Notes under the pieces: generated by a model
Database searches by the model: none
What the model was told of the DNA's origin: nothing
What the model saw: only the letters and a program-made list of their open reading frames with translations
Translations under genes and position numbers: made by a program
In this document: positions 10,501-19,730 of the stretch, one piece after another
Numbering within the stretch: the stretch's first letter is position 1
Layout: each line of letters starts with the position of its first letter
Assembly: GCA_043228905.1 (NCBI GenBank)
Contig: JBHGNT010000010.1
Span: 14,322,001-14,386,000 of the forward strand
Origin: Azolla caroliniana
Lineage: Eukaryota > Polypodiophyta
Direction: 5' to 3'
DNA: 64,000 nt

Positions 10501-11545
10501 TGAGGACCATTGTCTCTTCACCAATACAGCTCAAGATGGATCACCCATCTTCCTCATCATTTACGTGGACGACATGCTAATTTCTGGACGCCACGCGGGC
10601 GAACTTGCCGATCTCGTTCGGCAACTGCGGTTGAAGTTTGCCATGAAGGACCTCGGTCCGGCACGACACATCCTTGGCATGAAGATTAGTCGGCATCGCG
10701 ATAAACGACATCTTTTTTTGTCTCAGACCGACTATATCGGACGTGTCTTGGAACGCTTCAACATGCAATCAGCCAAATCTGCTTCAACCCCACTCCCTAT
10801 GAATCTTCGGCTCTCTCAGCGAGACTGCCCGACATCCGGTTCGGAGGGGGAAGATATGAAGTCGGTACCGTATGCACCGGCAGTCGGCTCCCTTATGTAC
10901 CTGATGGTTGCGACACGGCCTGACATCTCTCATGCCGTAGGAGTCGTTAGCAGATTTATGCACAATCCTGGCCGATCGCATTGGAACGCAGTCAAGCATG
11001 TGTTCAGATATCTGGCTGGCACAAAAGATCACGGCATTCTTTTCGGTCCGAACCGAACCTCAGGCGTAGTCGGTTACACCGACTCGGACTTCGCCGGCTG
11101 TATAGACAGTCGGAAATCAACAACCGGATACTGCTTCAAATTCGGCAATGGAGCAATCTCGTGGAAGTCGAAACTTCAGGAGTGCACAGCGACCTCAACG
11201 ACCGAAGCAGAATATGTAGCTGCGTCCGACGCAGCAAAAGAAGCTTTGTGGCTCGGTCGGCTGGCGCACACGTTTCGACAAGTCGAACATGACTCGGCTC
11301 CAGTTGTCTACAGCGACAGTCAAGGTGCTGTTGCCTTGTCGAAAAATCCGGTTCACCACAACGCCTCCAAACATATCGATGTTCGATATCACTTCGTTCG
11401 GGACTGCGTCATTTCAGGGAAAATCGGTCTAGAGAAAATATCCACAACCGACAATGTCGCAGATGGAATGACCAAGTGTCTTTCGGCAGACCGTTTTCGG
11501 TCTCTTCGGCATCAGATGGGCGTAACGACAAACCAGTCCGGTTAG
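7532..11545 (+). CDS. Gag-Pol polyprotein of copia element D
   Basis: One uninterrupted frame of about 1,337 codons encodes everything needed for copia retrotransposition. Order by residue: Gag domain 1-200, with the N-terminal motif LRKFDGSNFNFWKEQM; CCHC knuckle CNYCKKPGHIKADC (about 237-250); aspartic protease WLLDSGAS (about 304); integrase zinc domain HRRLGH...CEHCQYGKQ (about 434-475); integrase catalytic core with HSDVCGP, RTDNGGEF and the Glu of QNGIAERMN (about 495-595); RT from VELPRNRRALPCKWVY (about 846), with YVDDM at about 1011; RNase H from GYTDSDFAGC (about 1181) with TEAEYVAAS; and an intact Trp in the SHWNA motif. The ATG at 7532 is chosen because it precedes the conserved Gag start. 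There is no stop between gag and pol, so protein ratios must be set some other way than readthrough. Confidence 0.95.
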   Translation: MASTSGSSEMSLRKFDGSNFNFWKEQMQDYLIVKGQIDPIENEEPPEGYKPIEWQKLDRIVRATIRMHLSESVYFTVQSCTTAFELWKTLSDTYEKKVAATKMFLIRRLYNLRMKESDSVQAHLNEYESISSQISSQGTAIEDELRAMILMSSLPSSWETFVTTVCNASTTAVKYSEITSAILTEAARRKSFAKDSTDDAYVVQGSTDRSNIRGRDSSRPPNNQRRRSQSRDNRICNYCKKPGHIKADCRALKNKNNKKSGRHEEINYVSFSADVLPDDPNILSIENPVGSEVLLTTEESSTWLLDSGASFHVTPHRSQFRQYTIRHSDSVRVGNSQHCDIIGIGTVELNLAGGSTLVLHNVRHVPELSRPLISVGQLDEDGIRAGFSSGGWTLHRGNLLLARGPKIHSLYPLHVTLREGNLFLVDIPVSSLWHRRLGHLSKAGITHLSRAGYIPKLSFSDHQFCEHCQYGKQAAASHPTSAPRETRPLDLVHSDVCGPMPHQSLGGASYFVTFIDDSTRKVWAYPIRTKDRVFSIFTDWLAMVENQTDRKLKCFRTDNGGEFKSEEFVKFCRQRGIRREFTAPHSPEQNGIAERMNRTIQERIVSMLQHSGLSDGFWAEALLTAVHIINMSPSRPLGLQIPQELWIGSKPNYDKLRIFGCEAYALIPKDDRRKLAPRSRKCIFLGYGSDGEMGYRLWDPERRQIVRSSDVVFNESAMNPSVEKPIEVRRVTFSDVPTLQEGPALNTRSASRVAEPYTTDSDNSDSAQPNDSVSDHPTSIPDATSPIIPRRSERLSQPPERYSPGIFFTDAGEPTSYEEASTSVDSATWHLAMESEMHSIRANKTWDLVELPRNRRALPCKWVYRLKETSDSTTPKYKARLVAKGFRQEYGVDFDEIFSPVVKMTTLRFLLGVVAADNLELIQLDVKTAFLHGDLEEEIYMEQPKGFVATGQEHLVCRLRKSLYGLKQAPRQWYKKFDDFIQSIGFSKSDEDHCLFTNTAQDGSPIFLIIYVDDMLISGRHAGELADLVRQLRLKFAMKDLGPARHILGMKISRHRDKRHLFLSQTDYIGRVLERFNMQSAKSASTPLPMNLRLSQRDCPTSGSEGEDMKSVPYAPAVGSLMYLMVATRPDISHAVGVVSRFMHNPGRSHWNAVKHVFRYLAGTKDHGILFGPNRTSGVVGYTDSDFAGCIDSRKSTTGYCFKFGNGAISWKSKLQECTATSTTEAEYVAASDAAKEALWLGRLAHTFRQVEHDSAPVVYSDSQGAVALSKNPVHHNASKHIDVRYHFVRDCVISGKIGLEKISTTDNVADGMTKCLSADRFRSLRHQMGVTTNQSG

Positions 11546-11738
11546 AGCCGGACACAGAGCAGGATGGTTCCCGACAACCGACATCAGTTCCTTAATGATC
11601 GGCTTCAACTGTTCCGACCCGACCAGTTCGGTCTTCTGCCTTCGGACCCTGCCGACTCGAACAAAGCTGATATGTCCGAGAACCTAAGTCTATACCTGTA
11701 ACCTTAGATAACCCATGTATACGCCCATTACGGGGGAG

Positions 11739-12026
11739 TGTCGAATACCTGTGTATAATGGACGTATTCACACCATCCCGTTTTGGCCATTTATGTAATT
11801 AGCATAAAGGGCAGTTGCCCTAAGTCGGTCACTATATATAGTGACCTTGTAACCTCTTTGTGAGGTTGGTTGTTGTATTGTTGCTTTATGAAATAAAGAG
11901 TTCTTTTGTGCCTCTCTCTCTCTCTCTCTCTCTCTCTGTGCAACGACCTACATTCTGTCATACGCAGGGAATAAACAGGAATCGAGTGCTTCAAGATCTT
12001 CCGCACTGACGACATTGCTTCCAACA
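11739..12026 (+). repeat. 3' LTR of element D
   Basis: It starts TGTCGAATACC directly after the polypurine tract and ends TTCCAACA. It has (CT)13 where the 5' LTR has (CT)12, and I see no other difference. Confidence 0.95.
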
Positions 12027-13976
12027 GTCAGAACATTGACTGATGTGAGGCATGTTCCTGATCTGAAGAAGAATCTCATCTCATTGTGCACCCTTGACGC
12101 CAACGGGTGCAAGTTCTCAGCTGAAGGTGGAGCATTAAAAGTTAGCAAAGGTGCGTTGGTTGTGATGAAGGCTAGAAAAGTAGGATGCCTGTACGTATTA
12201 CATGGTTCGACAGTGACGGCTTCTGTAGCAGTTTCTTCATCGTCTATGTCAGATTCTAATGTTACGAAGTTATGGCACATGAGGCTCGGAATATAAGCGA
12301 AAAAGGTTTAACCTTATTGAGCAAACGAGGACTACTTTGTGGCCAAAGTACGGGAAAGATGGATTTTTGTGAGCACTGTGTATTTGGAAAGCAGAAGAGA
12401 ATCAACTTTGGCACTGGAATCCATAAGACTAGAGGTTCTTTGGATTATATTCACTCTAATTTGTGGGGACCAACACCAGTTCCATCAAAAGGAGGAGCTC
12501 GATATCTTTTGACTTTTATTGATGATTTTTCAAGAAAAGTCTGGGTCTATTTTCTTAAACACAAAAGTTATGTGTTTGATACTTTTAAGAAGTGGAAAAT
12601 TTTGATCGAGAAGCAAACGGGAAAGCAGATTAGAAGACTTCAAACTGATAATGGTTTGGAATTCTGCGGAGGAGATTTTAACAGGTTTTGCGAGGCTGAA
12701 GGAATTTCCAGACATCGCACAGTAGTTAAAACACCACAGCAGAATGGCGTAGCTGAGCGCATGAACATAACTCTTTTGGAAAGGGCTCGTTGTATGCTTT
12801 CCAATGTTGGGTTGTCCAAACACTTTTGGGCCGAAGCAGTTTCCACGACATGTTTCCTAGTGAATTGTTCACCGTCAACGACAATTGAGTTTAAAACTCC
12901 TGAAGAGGTATGGTCCGGTAAACCTGCTAATTATTCAAATTTGAGAATATTTGGATGTCCTGCTTATATGCATGTTAGTGAAGGAAAATTGGAGCCTTGA
13001 GCTAGAAAATGTATTTTTCTTGGTTATGCTTCTGGGGTGAAAGGATATAGATTGTGGTGTCCTGATCCTAAGTCACCTAAATTCGTAATTAGTAGAGATG
13101 TTACTTTTGATGAATCTGCTCTACTAAATCCTCGAAAGGAGCCTGTGTTTTCTTCTGATACATATAAGATAGGAAGTACATCAAAGCAGGTGGAGCTTGA
13201 AGTTCCAAGTCCACCAGTGATGGCTGAAACACCTGCTCCTGAATTTGTAGAAGAGGAGCCTGATGTCGTAGAAGAAGCACCTCTTAAGGAAGAACGAAGT
13301 ATTGCAAGAGATAGACGAAGAAGAGAAATTAGACCACCACAGAGATATGTTGATATTATGCTTTATCAGTTGGAGAAGAAAAAAATTCTATTGGCGAGCC
13401 AGCTTCTTACTCTGAAGCCGTTTCTTTTGTTGATTCCACCAAGTGGTTGTTTTCTATGCAAGAAGAAATTGAGTCTCTTTATAAAAACAAAACTTGGCTA
13501 CTTGTGAAGCCGCTAGCTAGAAAAAGGATTGTTGGTTGTAAATGGATCTTCAAAATAAAGGTAGGAATTCCTGGAGTGGAGAAAGCAAGGTACAAGGCAC
13601 GGTTAGTAGCTAAAGGCTACATTCAGGTACCAGGTGTTGATTTTAATGATATTTTCTCACCTGTTGTGAAACATAGTTCTATTCGTGTATTGCTTGCATT
13701 AGTTGCTATGCATGATTTGGAGTTAGAACAACTTGATGTAAAAACCACATTTTTGCATGGTGAACTTCAAGAAGACATTTACATGCAACAACCAGAAGGG
13801 TTTGTTGTTGAAGGAAAAGAAGATCATGTTTGCCTATTGAAGAAATCGTTATACGGTTTAAAACAGTGTTCGAGACAGTGGTACAAGCGATTTGATTCCT
13901 TTATGGTTGGCAGCGGATACTCAAGGAGCAGTTATGACAATTGTGTCTATTTTAGGAAGACTCATGATGGTTCATT
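12027..13976 (+). pseudogene. Element C integrase and start of reverse transcriptase
   Basis: This continues the C polyprotein after D. Recognisable parts are [15 protein letters not shown] (protease-integrase linker), [10 protein letters not shown] (integrase zinc domain), [16 protein letters not shown] and the Glu of QNGVAERMN (integrase core; the first Asp of the usual HSD is Asn here), FGCPAYMHV, then RT with TWLLVKPLARKRIVGCKWIFK and LEQLDVKTTFLHGELQEDIYM. The frame breaks near 12290, at 12998 (TGA) and near 13440. It stops at 13976, where a further insertion begins. Confidence 0.9.
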
Positions 13977-14039
13977 GTTGGAAACAAAACAAAACAAAAC
14001 AAAATAGAAAAAGAAAAAGAACAGAAAAGAAAAGAAAAG

Positions 14040-14407
14040 CAGACATGGGAAGGGGGGATTTCTAGGGTTTCTCTTTTTCTTCCTTCTGTTCTTTTCAACT
14101 TTTCGCCCACGATCCCTCTCTCTCTCTCTCTCTCTCTCTCTGTTTCATAAATTTAGGGTTTGCAAATTGCAAACATGGATTTCTAGGGTTTCTCTTTTTC
14201 TTCCTTCTGTTGTTTTCAACTTTTCGCCCACGATCCCTCTCTCTCTCTCTCTGTTTCTTTACTCTGTTTCATAATTTTAGGGTTTGCAAATTGCAGACAT
14301 GGATTTCTAGGGTTTCTCTTTTTCTTCTTCTGTTGTTTCGGCCCACACGATCCCTCTCCCTATCTCTCTGTTTCTTTACTCTGTTTCTCTCTATTCCATA
14401 AATTTAG
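14040..14407 (+). repeat. Three tandem copies of a 110-130-bp pyrimidine-rich unit
   Basis: Each copy runs 'gacatggatttctagggtttctc', 'ttcaacttttcgcccacgat', a CT microsatellite of varying length, then 'actctgtttcataa.tttagg'. Length differences come mainly from the CT run. Confidence 0.8.
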
Positions 14408-14463
14408 GTTTTTATTTATATGAATTAAATAAGACAATTCATATCTTATTCTAATTACTTTGA

Positions 14464-14532
14464 TTTAGTGGTAGCCTAGAATAGCTTAAAGCTTTTTTAG
14501 GCCTCTATTTTGAGGTCTCGAGTTCGAGTTTC
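14464..14532 (+). repeat. SINE-like tRNA-derived head S1
   Basis: A box A-like TTTAGTGGTAGCC is followed about 50 bp later by a box B-like GAGTTCGAGTTTC. The spacing fits an internal Pol III promoter. It does not fold as a full tRNA. Confidence 0.4.
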
Positions 14533-14644
14533 AATTCTCACCCCTATCTTATATGCTTATACAAATATTGACTTTTTTGCTTCATACATACCATCTTTTC
14601 TTAATTTACAACCCTGTCAAACCTCTCTCTCTCTCTTTTATTGT

Positions 14645-14715
14645 AATTAGCTCACCCTAGTGGTAAGTCGATAACACTACAAGCACTGCGTCTTGGGTTC
14701 AAAACCCAATTTCCT
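14645..14715 (+). repeat. SINE-like tRNA-derived head S2
   Basis: Box A-like TAGCTCACCCTAGTGGTAAG and box B-like GGGTTCAAAACCC have tRNA-like spacing; the box B part forms a small T-arm-like hairpin. Confidence 0.45.
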
Positions 14716-14765
14716 CACCTCTCTGTTATATACTTCATATATATCTCTTAATTCACTAGATGCCT

Positions 14766-14842
14766 CTGTGGAATGTAGGGGTTGAACCCATGACCACCTG
14801 GTCTCCATTGGGCAACCTTACCAACTTAGCTACATCCATCTG
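14766..14842 (-). repeat. SINE-like tRNA-derived head S3
   Basis: On the minus strand a box A-like TAGCTAAGTTGGTAAGG is followed by a box B-like GGGTTCAACCCC, close to a full tRNA in length. It lies opposite in direction to S1 and S2. Confidence 0.5.
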
Positions 14843-14871
14843 GGCCAACGACACCCCTCTCTCTCTCCATT

Positions 14872-14925
14872 TATCTATTTGCTTCTTTATGTTGATGACA
14901 TGTTGATTGCAGCTAAAAATATGTC
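14872..14925 (+). pseudogene. Element C RT fragment with the YVDD motif
   Basis: The segment encodes the copia RT active-site motif YVDDMLIAAKNM, the direct continuation of the frame that stops at 13976. It ends abruptly at about 14925. Confidence 0.85.
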
Positions 14926-15466
14926 GGATAAGCGGCCGAGAAGACGGCCGAGACGCGCAGTCGAGATGTGCGGCCGAGAGTACGACTCAGATGCGCGACC
15001 GAGAGCAGGGCTGAGTGACGGCCGCGAAGACAGCCAGAGAGAACATGGAGAAGAAAGTGTATGAAGAAGAAAAAGAAATAAGAAAGGAAGACGGACAGAG
15101 AGGAGAAATTCACAAGCTCAAGGGTATCCATTAAAATTTCAAAAAATTTGAGGGTAAAAATGAATTTTTTTAAAACCAAGGGGTACAAATCATGAAATTT
15201 CGAAAACACAACTCACATGATGAAAGAAAGAATACACAAACGCACAACACGATCTCACGACCCATGCCACAATGAACTAGCCGATTGGTGTATGATCCAA
15301 TCGCGACTTGTGCTGAACGAACGAGAATGTTCGGGTCTAGCAAAGCTCTGATCGAAGTTATCGATCGTACAACAGTGATCCGCTCGAGGGATTTTCCGAT
15401 CGTTCAGACGACCGATGGAGTTCCGGTTGAGAAGAGGTGCCATGGCTAGTGGGATCATCGTGCCAT
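14926..15466. other. Unassigned spacer with a GC-rich degenerate repeat
   Basis: 14926-15050 consists of diverged repeats of a 'cggccgaga'-like core, strikingly GC-rich against the AT-rich flanks. 15060-15200 is purine-rich. 15200-15466 is mixed sequence with no recognised motif. Confidence 0.35.
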
Positions 15467-15986
15467 TAACAATCGGCAATGATTCAGTTTGAACCGAACC
15501 GAATCGTGAAACCGCGGTTTAACGACTTAACGGTTTCAACGGTTCGATTCGGTTTGGGTTTTTTAAAACAGTTCAGTTTGGTTTCGGTTTGGTTTCAACA
15601 GTCAAAAACCACGGTTTAAACGGTTAAACGGTTTTTTTTTAATTTTTTAATTTTTTTTAAAAAAATTGTAAAAATTGTAAAATTTGTTTTTAAAGAATCT
15701 TTTCATTTTTAGACCTTATTATCACATTTTAGGAACATCTTAAAAATTTTTAAAAATGAAATATTATAAATTTAAAAAATTTAAAAATTAGAAATTAAAA
15801 ATTTGACCTATGTTGAAAACCGAAACCGAACCACAAAACCACGGTTTTTACGGTTTAATGGTTTAACGGTTTGAAAAATGTTTACCGGTTCGGTTTAACA
15901 GTTTCACAGTTTGGTTCAGGTTTCAAAAATTTTAAACGGTTCGGTTTAGACCCTCTCAAACCAAACCGAACCGTTGTCAATTGTTA
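15467..15986. mobile_element. Non-autonomous hAT-like MITE
   Basis: The 520-bp segment has imperfect terminal inverted repeats (TAACAATCGGCAATG at the left; TAACAATTGACAACG reading inward from the right). Subterminal regions are full of 'ccgaaccg' and 'cggtttaacgg' motifs in both directions, around an AT-rich centre. It is flanked by an 8-bp imperfect direct repeat (CGTGCCAT at 15459-15466; CGTGGAAT at 15987-15994; 6 of 8 match). Eight-bp duplications and motif-rich subterminal repeats are typical of hAT elements. No transposase is present. Confidence 0.5.
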
Positions 15987-16016
15987 CGTGGAATGCACTG
16001 TTCCACATGCATGCCA

Positions 16017-16487
16017 TGTTTTACCCGTAAGAATATATGGGGAGGCATAAGTGGTGGAACACAATAATGTGGTTGATGTGTATGTGTAATATGAATGAGT
16101 GTATGAGGATGCGTGTACAAAGGTGAGAAAGTCAGTAAGTAATGTAACTTCCTACTTGTCTCATTCTTTATTTGTAACCGTAAGAATATACGGGGAGGCA
16201 TAAGTGGTGGAACACAATAATGTGGTTAATGTGTGTGTAATATGAGTTTATGAGGATGTGTGTACAAAGGTGAGAAAGTCAGTAAGTAATGTAACTCCCT
16301 ACTTGTCTCATTCTTTATTTGTAACGGTTACCTCTTGTACTATATAAACCCCACCCATGGGGCATAATGTAACATAGTTTTTTCCACTCTCATTTTTGTG
16401 TCATTTCTTATTTGTCTTTCTCTTTTTCTCTCCCTCACACGTAATCCCCCTTGGGAGGGGGTTGAAGTCATCCCCCCACCCATCAAT
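16017..16487 (+). repeat. LTR-like block P2 with an internal tandem duplication
   Basis: It matches P1 (3635-3971) from TGTT..ACCCG to CATCAA, including the CTATATAAACC box (about 16341). Its left part is duplicated: about 16026-16178 and about 16179-16322 both run 'cgtaagaatata.ggggaggcataagtgg' to 'ctttatttgtaac'. No coding sequence is attached. Confidence 0.6.
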
Positions 16488-16557
16488 AGGAAGCATATGC
16501 GGAAGACACAAAGTACACGGTCAGTTATCCAGAAGTCTAATAGTTAGGTATACACAA

Positions 16558-16596
<39 letters not shown>

Positions 16597-16851
16597 CAAA
16601 CAACGGTAAACTTCTGTTATAAAAAAGCTTAATGTTCAGTACAAACAATAGTGCTCAAATGCACTTTATATATACAAGCCCATCCAATAGGGATATCATG
16701 AAGTACTGACATGTACTTCAGTGCTCTTAAAAGAACCTCTGACATTAATTGTCTATATTAGGCCTATTTACCCAAATAGGTCTAATTGGCATGTGTGACA
16801 TTCCGGATCAAGGCTTCCAAAACCACTCCGTCATCCGGATACGGCATCCGG
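16488..16851 (-). repeat. Truncated LTR of the K/L/M copia family
   Basis: It shares 'gcggaag', a (GA)n run (16560-16592), 'agtgctcaaatgcactttatatatacaag', 'agtactgacatgtacttcagtgctc' and 'gacattaattg' with the LTRs at 21367 and 62808. The right part is cut at 16851 by LTR E1. Confidence 0.6.
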
Positions 16852-16991
16852 TGTCGCGGTATTCCTCGTGCATGTGTCAGATCGAGCGGAACCACCGGGG
16901 TCACGGACCAGGAAGAGATGGATGCCAGGAGACCGACTCTCTTCGGAACCGGCTGTGACACAAACCGGGGCGGTTCCGGAGGCTACTGAAC

Positions 16992-17027
<36 letters not shown>

Positions 17028-17613
17028 ATACGCGCAACACCGACTCAACACACGCTACTTATGTACAAAAATAGAAAGAAAGAAATGCACCCGACACCAA
17101 TAGAGACATAGATATTCACAACCTTTCATATGTGTATTTACAAGACAGTGAGATACAACACCGACTTCGAGCCGGACTTAGGTAGATCAGGTTACATCAG
17201 TTGTCTGTAGCCAAGCCGTTGTTCGGGGGAGCTCAGGGGACAGAGCAGAAACGAAACCGCTAGTACATGCGAGCTCTCTACCAGACTAATCCCTTAACAG
17301 ACAAAGACTCAACCCACACGAAGACGAAGAAGAAGACCTAAACGAAACCCTAAAAGGAAGAAAGTAAGAAGAAGAGACAACTACCAAACCCTAGATCTAA
17401 GTGGGATACCCTCCGAACTCAAAATGGGCAACCCCTCATAAGAGCACTTTCCTCTCTTTTTATTGTCCAAGGAGGGAAGGACGTTACAATGTGGGATAAA
17501 TATCCCCTTGTTATTTTATACACATTTTCGAATGTACATGTGCACATGGTGCACATTGCCGACTTTGCCCATTCCACCTGGTTTTCTCACTGTGGCCGGG
17601 AATCTTCACGACA
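16852..17613 (-). repeat. LTR E1, related to gypsy element H
   Basis: It begins TGTCGCGGTATTCCTCGTGC and ends CTTCACGACA, the same ends as the LTRs of H (TGTCGAGGTATTCCTCGCGG ... CTTCACGACA). A (GA)n run lies at about 16995-17026. No internal sequence is attached, and the flanks do not show a matching 4- or 5-bp duplication. Confidence 0.65.
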
Positions 17614-17669
17614 ACGTGGAGAAGAGTGTGAGGGCTAATTGAGAATGTAAAGAGGGCAAGGTTACCTTT
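17614..17669. repeat. Flanking direct repeat X, left copy
   Basis: The 56 bp 'acgtggagaagagtgtgagggctaattgagaatg...' recurs with few changes at 21053-21108, on the other side of element L. It is far longer than a target duplication. Confidence 0.6.
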
Positions 17670-18211
17670 TGTAAAAGTGAAAGTGCAGAGGCGTAGACAA
17701 AAGCAGATAACAAGAGAATACAATGATGAAGGTTTAATGGAAGCTTAACACAATACGCGGGAGAGACAGAGCAGAACAAAGACTCAATTTCAAAATTACT
17801 CAAAAGACTCTATATCTACAACTGTGCTTTTCAGCACTATTTATAAAAGTCCTTAAAGGACTGACTAAAGTACTGACAAGTACTTCGTGCTCGTATAGAG
17901 CACCAGACACTGACTCCCAAAATATGCCTATGTACTAGGCTAGAGTCGTAGGCCTCTATGGAATGACTAAAGTACTGACAAGTACTTAATGCTCGTATAG
18001 AGCATCAAAGACTGACTCCCATAATATGCCTACGTACTAGGCTAGAGTGGTAGGCCTGTAACGATCCACCAGTTACAATCTGATCCGACTCTCCAATCCG
18101 ACTCTTGGTTCCGGATACGATCCGAACATCGATCCAGTTCTTCGTTTCGGATACCGATTGGGCTCTAGCTTATTCTGCCAATCCGGATCCAGTTGAGCTT
18201 GTCCGCTCAAC
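17670..18211 (-). repeat. 3' LTR of element L with an internal duplication
   Basis: It starts TGTAAAAGTGAAAGTGC and ends at GCTCAAC. A roughly 100-bp segment ('gactaaagtactgacaagtactt...' to 'gtaggcctntatggaa') is present twice (about 17863-17960 and 17964-18060). The final CA and the whole polypurine tract found in K are missing; the break lies between two CAAC copies in the K sequence. Confidence 0.7.
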
Positions 18212-18640
18212 TTAAGGTAGGATCGTCGTGTATGTCTTCACCGAATACTTCTATCAGCATCATCTAGCGTCCCTGCACCTTGCTCGCAGTCCTCGACCCG
18301 TTCAGTCCCGCACACCTCGATCGGCTCGTCTACTCCGTTGGCCCAAGTCAAGTTCGTGGTTGTTGTGGTGTTGACGCCCCTCGACCCGTCGGTTCCTCCG
18401 TGTCGGTGTCAGCTTTGGCTGCCTCCTTGTCCGCTTGGCCTTCAACTGATTTGGCTCTTCCGAATCAAATTCCTCGACTGAATCGGGTATCTCCGATTCA
18501 TTCGGCTCTTGTCTAAATCAACTGTCTTTGATTCATCCTCCTTCAGGCCTTTGACCACATATGCCCATCCTCTTGCCCGATCCTTACTACCATTGACATA
18601 TCGCATTATCCGATGCGTGCACTACAGATGTTCGACAGTC
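18212..18640 (-). pseudogene. 3' extra region of element L
   Basis: This corresponds to the 550-600 bp that separate RNase H from the LTR in K and M. The minus strand still encodes YVVKGLKE near 18550, equivalent to SDVVKGL in K and M. The open reading is broken. Confidence 0.45.
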
Positions 18641-18659
18641 GGATGCGACATAAATTGAC

Positions 18660-19400
18660 TTATCTTGCCGCTTCTACCAACGTCCGGTTCCGACATTTGG
18701 CCACATCGTTCTGCTCCGGCGTGTATCTATAGGAGAACACTTGACGAATTCCCTTAGTCTGCAAAGAACATGTGAGCTGGCCGAAAAAGTACTCTTTTCC
18801 ACCATCTGATCTCAGACACTTGAGCATTCTTCCAGTTTCTCGTTCAACGTGACTTTTTAGGTTCCATAAGCACGAGACGACTTTGCCTTTCTCTCGATTA
18901 GATAGATCCAAGTGTGCCGGTTGAAATTGTCGATGAAAGAGACGAAATATCGACTCTTGTCGATGCTCACGTTTTGTGCCGGTCCCCACACATTCGAATG
19001 GATAAGATCCAGCCGGTTCCGGTTCTAACTAGGCTCAGAGGGACATCCCCAATATCCTCGATGGGATGTGGGGTGTCGTCTCCGGTTTCGACCGCCCCCG
19101 GCTTCTCGAGAAAGGAGAACCACTCTTTGTGGTTTGTCATGTGGTTTGAAGCTCCAGAGTCCATGTACCAAACTTCTTCCGACTTCGAGTCAGATGTAGC
19201 CATGTGAATAGCATCATGCTTCATTATGAGGACCGATCCCGACCCGGCTCTCTCCAAGCCTCCGACGAAGTGCGATCCGTGGCGCCTATCTGCGTCCCTC
19301 TGGCTCGATCCGGCTATGTCCGAATCGGCCCTTTTCTTCCAGCACTCACTTTCTCTATGGCCCTTCCAGCCACAGTACCAGTAGTCTGTCGTGGCCTTTC
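18660..19400 (-). pseudogene. Element L zinc knuckle, protease and integrase fragments
   Basis: Reading right to left: a CCHC knuckle CWYCGWKGHRESEC (about 19340-19385), protease VWYMDSGASNHMT (about 19130-19175), a deletion that removes the integrase zinc domain, then integrase core with LRSDGGKEY and YTPEQNDVAKCRNRTLVEAAR (about 18665-18830). The usual G of QNGVAE is D here. Frames are not continuous. Confidence 0.8.
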
Positions 19401-19730
19401 CTAGCCGGCTTCCGATGCCGCATTGACCCCCCCTGCTTTCGGAGGGTCCAGTACTGCTATCGGCACCATCTTTGTGCCTCCGATTCTACTCTTTTCGGCC
19501 GCCTGCATAGTGCGTTGATCCGGCTCGATCGCCACGTCCACGGGGCCTCTCCGCCTTCGTGTACAACATCTTGACTCCTGACTGAGTTGCAGTTTCCGGG
19601 ACGTGGTGCTTGCGGCAAAGTCCTTCTTTAGGTTTCCCCAAGCTTCCTTTGGTGTCTTGGCATCCTAGATATGGCTAAGCAGTTGATTGTTGACACTAGA
19701 CGCAAAGCAGTAAATCATCCTGCTTGTCGA
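19401..19730 (-). pseudogene. Element L Gag, downstream half
   Basis: The minus strand encodes weak Gag similarity (MIYCFASSVNNQLLSHI near 19665-19715, equivalent to VLYCFASCVSDQLLSYI in B). It is split from its upstream half by LTR E2. Confidence 0.6.

Larger units (their letters stand above)
6663..12026 (+). mobile_element. Copia element D, complete and probably autonomous
   Basis: D has two LTRs (286 and 288 bp) that differ, on reading, only by one CT unit in a microsatellite. It also has a PBS, a single Gag-Pol frame, a polypurine tract (CGGGGGAG, 11731-11738) and a perfect 5-bp target duplication GTCAG (6658-6662 and 12027-12031). Near-identity of the LTRs implies very recent insertion. 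It sits inside the protease-integrase region of element C. Confidence 0.95.
13977..14871 (+). mobile_element. 895-bp composite insertion with tRNA-derived SINE-like heads
   Basis: Removing this segment rejoins the RT of C a few codons before YVDDM (14886). A 4-bp direct repeat CATT flanks it (13973-13976 and 14868-14871). It begins with an A-rich run, then three tandem copies of a 110-130-bp unit (14040-14407), then three sequences with Pol III box A and box B spacing (14464-14532 plus, 14645-14715 plus, 14766-14842 minus). It has no coding potential. Whether it arrived as one unit or grew stepwise cannot be told. Confidence 0.6.
5121..14925 (+). mobile_element. Copia element C, decayed, host of nested insertions D and a SINE composite
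   Basis: C reads LTR, PBS, Gag, zinc knuckle, protease, integrase, then RT. It is split twice: by element D (6663-12026) inside the protease-integrase region and by an 895-bp insertion (13977-14871) a few codons before the RT YVDD motif. After YVDDMLIAAKNM the element stops at about 14925 and unrelated GC-rich sequence follows. The rest of RT, RNase H and the 3' LTR are missing. Confidence 0.85.

Noticed and set aside
16396-17074. Short plus-strand frames with ER or RE repeats
   Set aside because: They are translations of (GA)n microsatellites inside LTRs.
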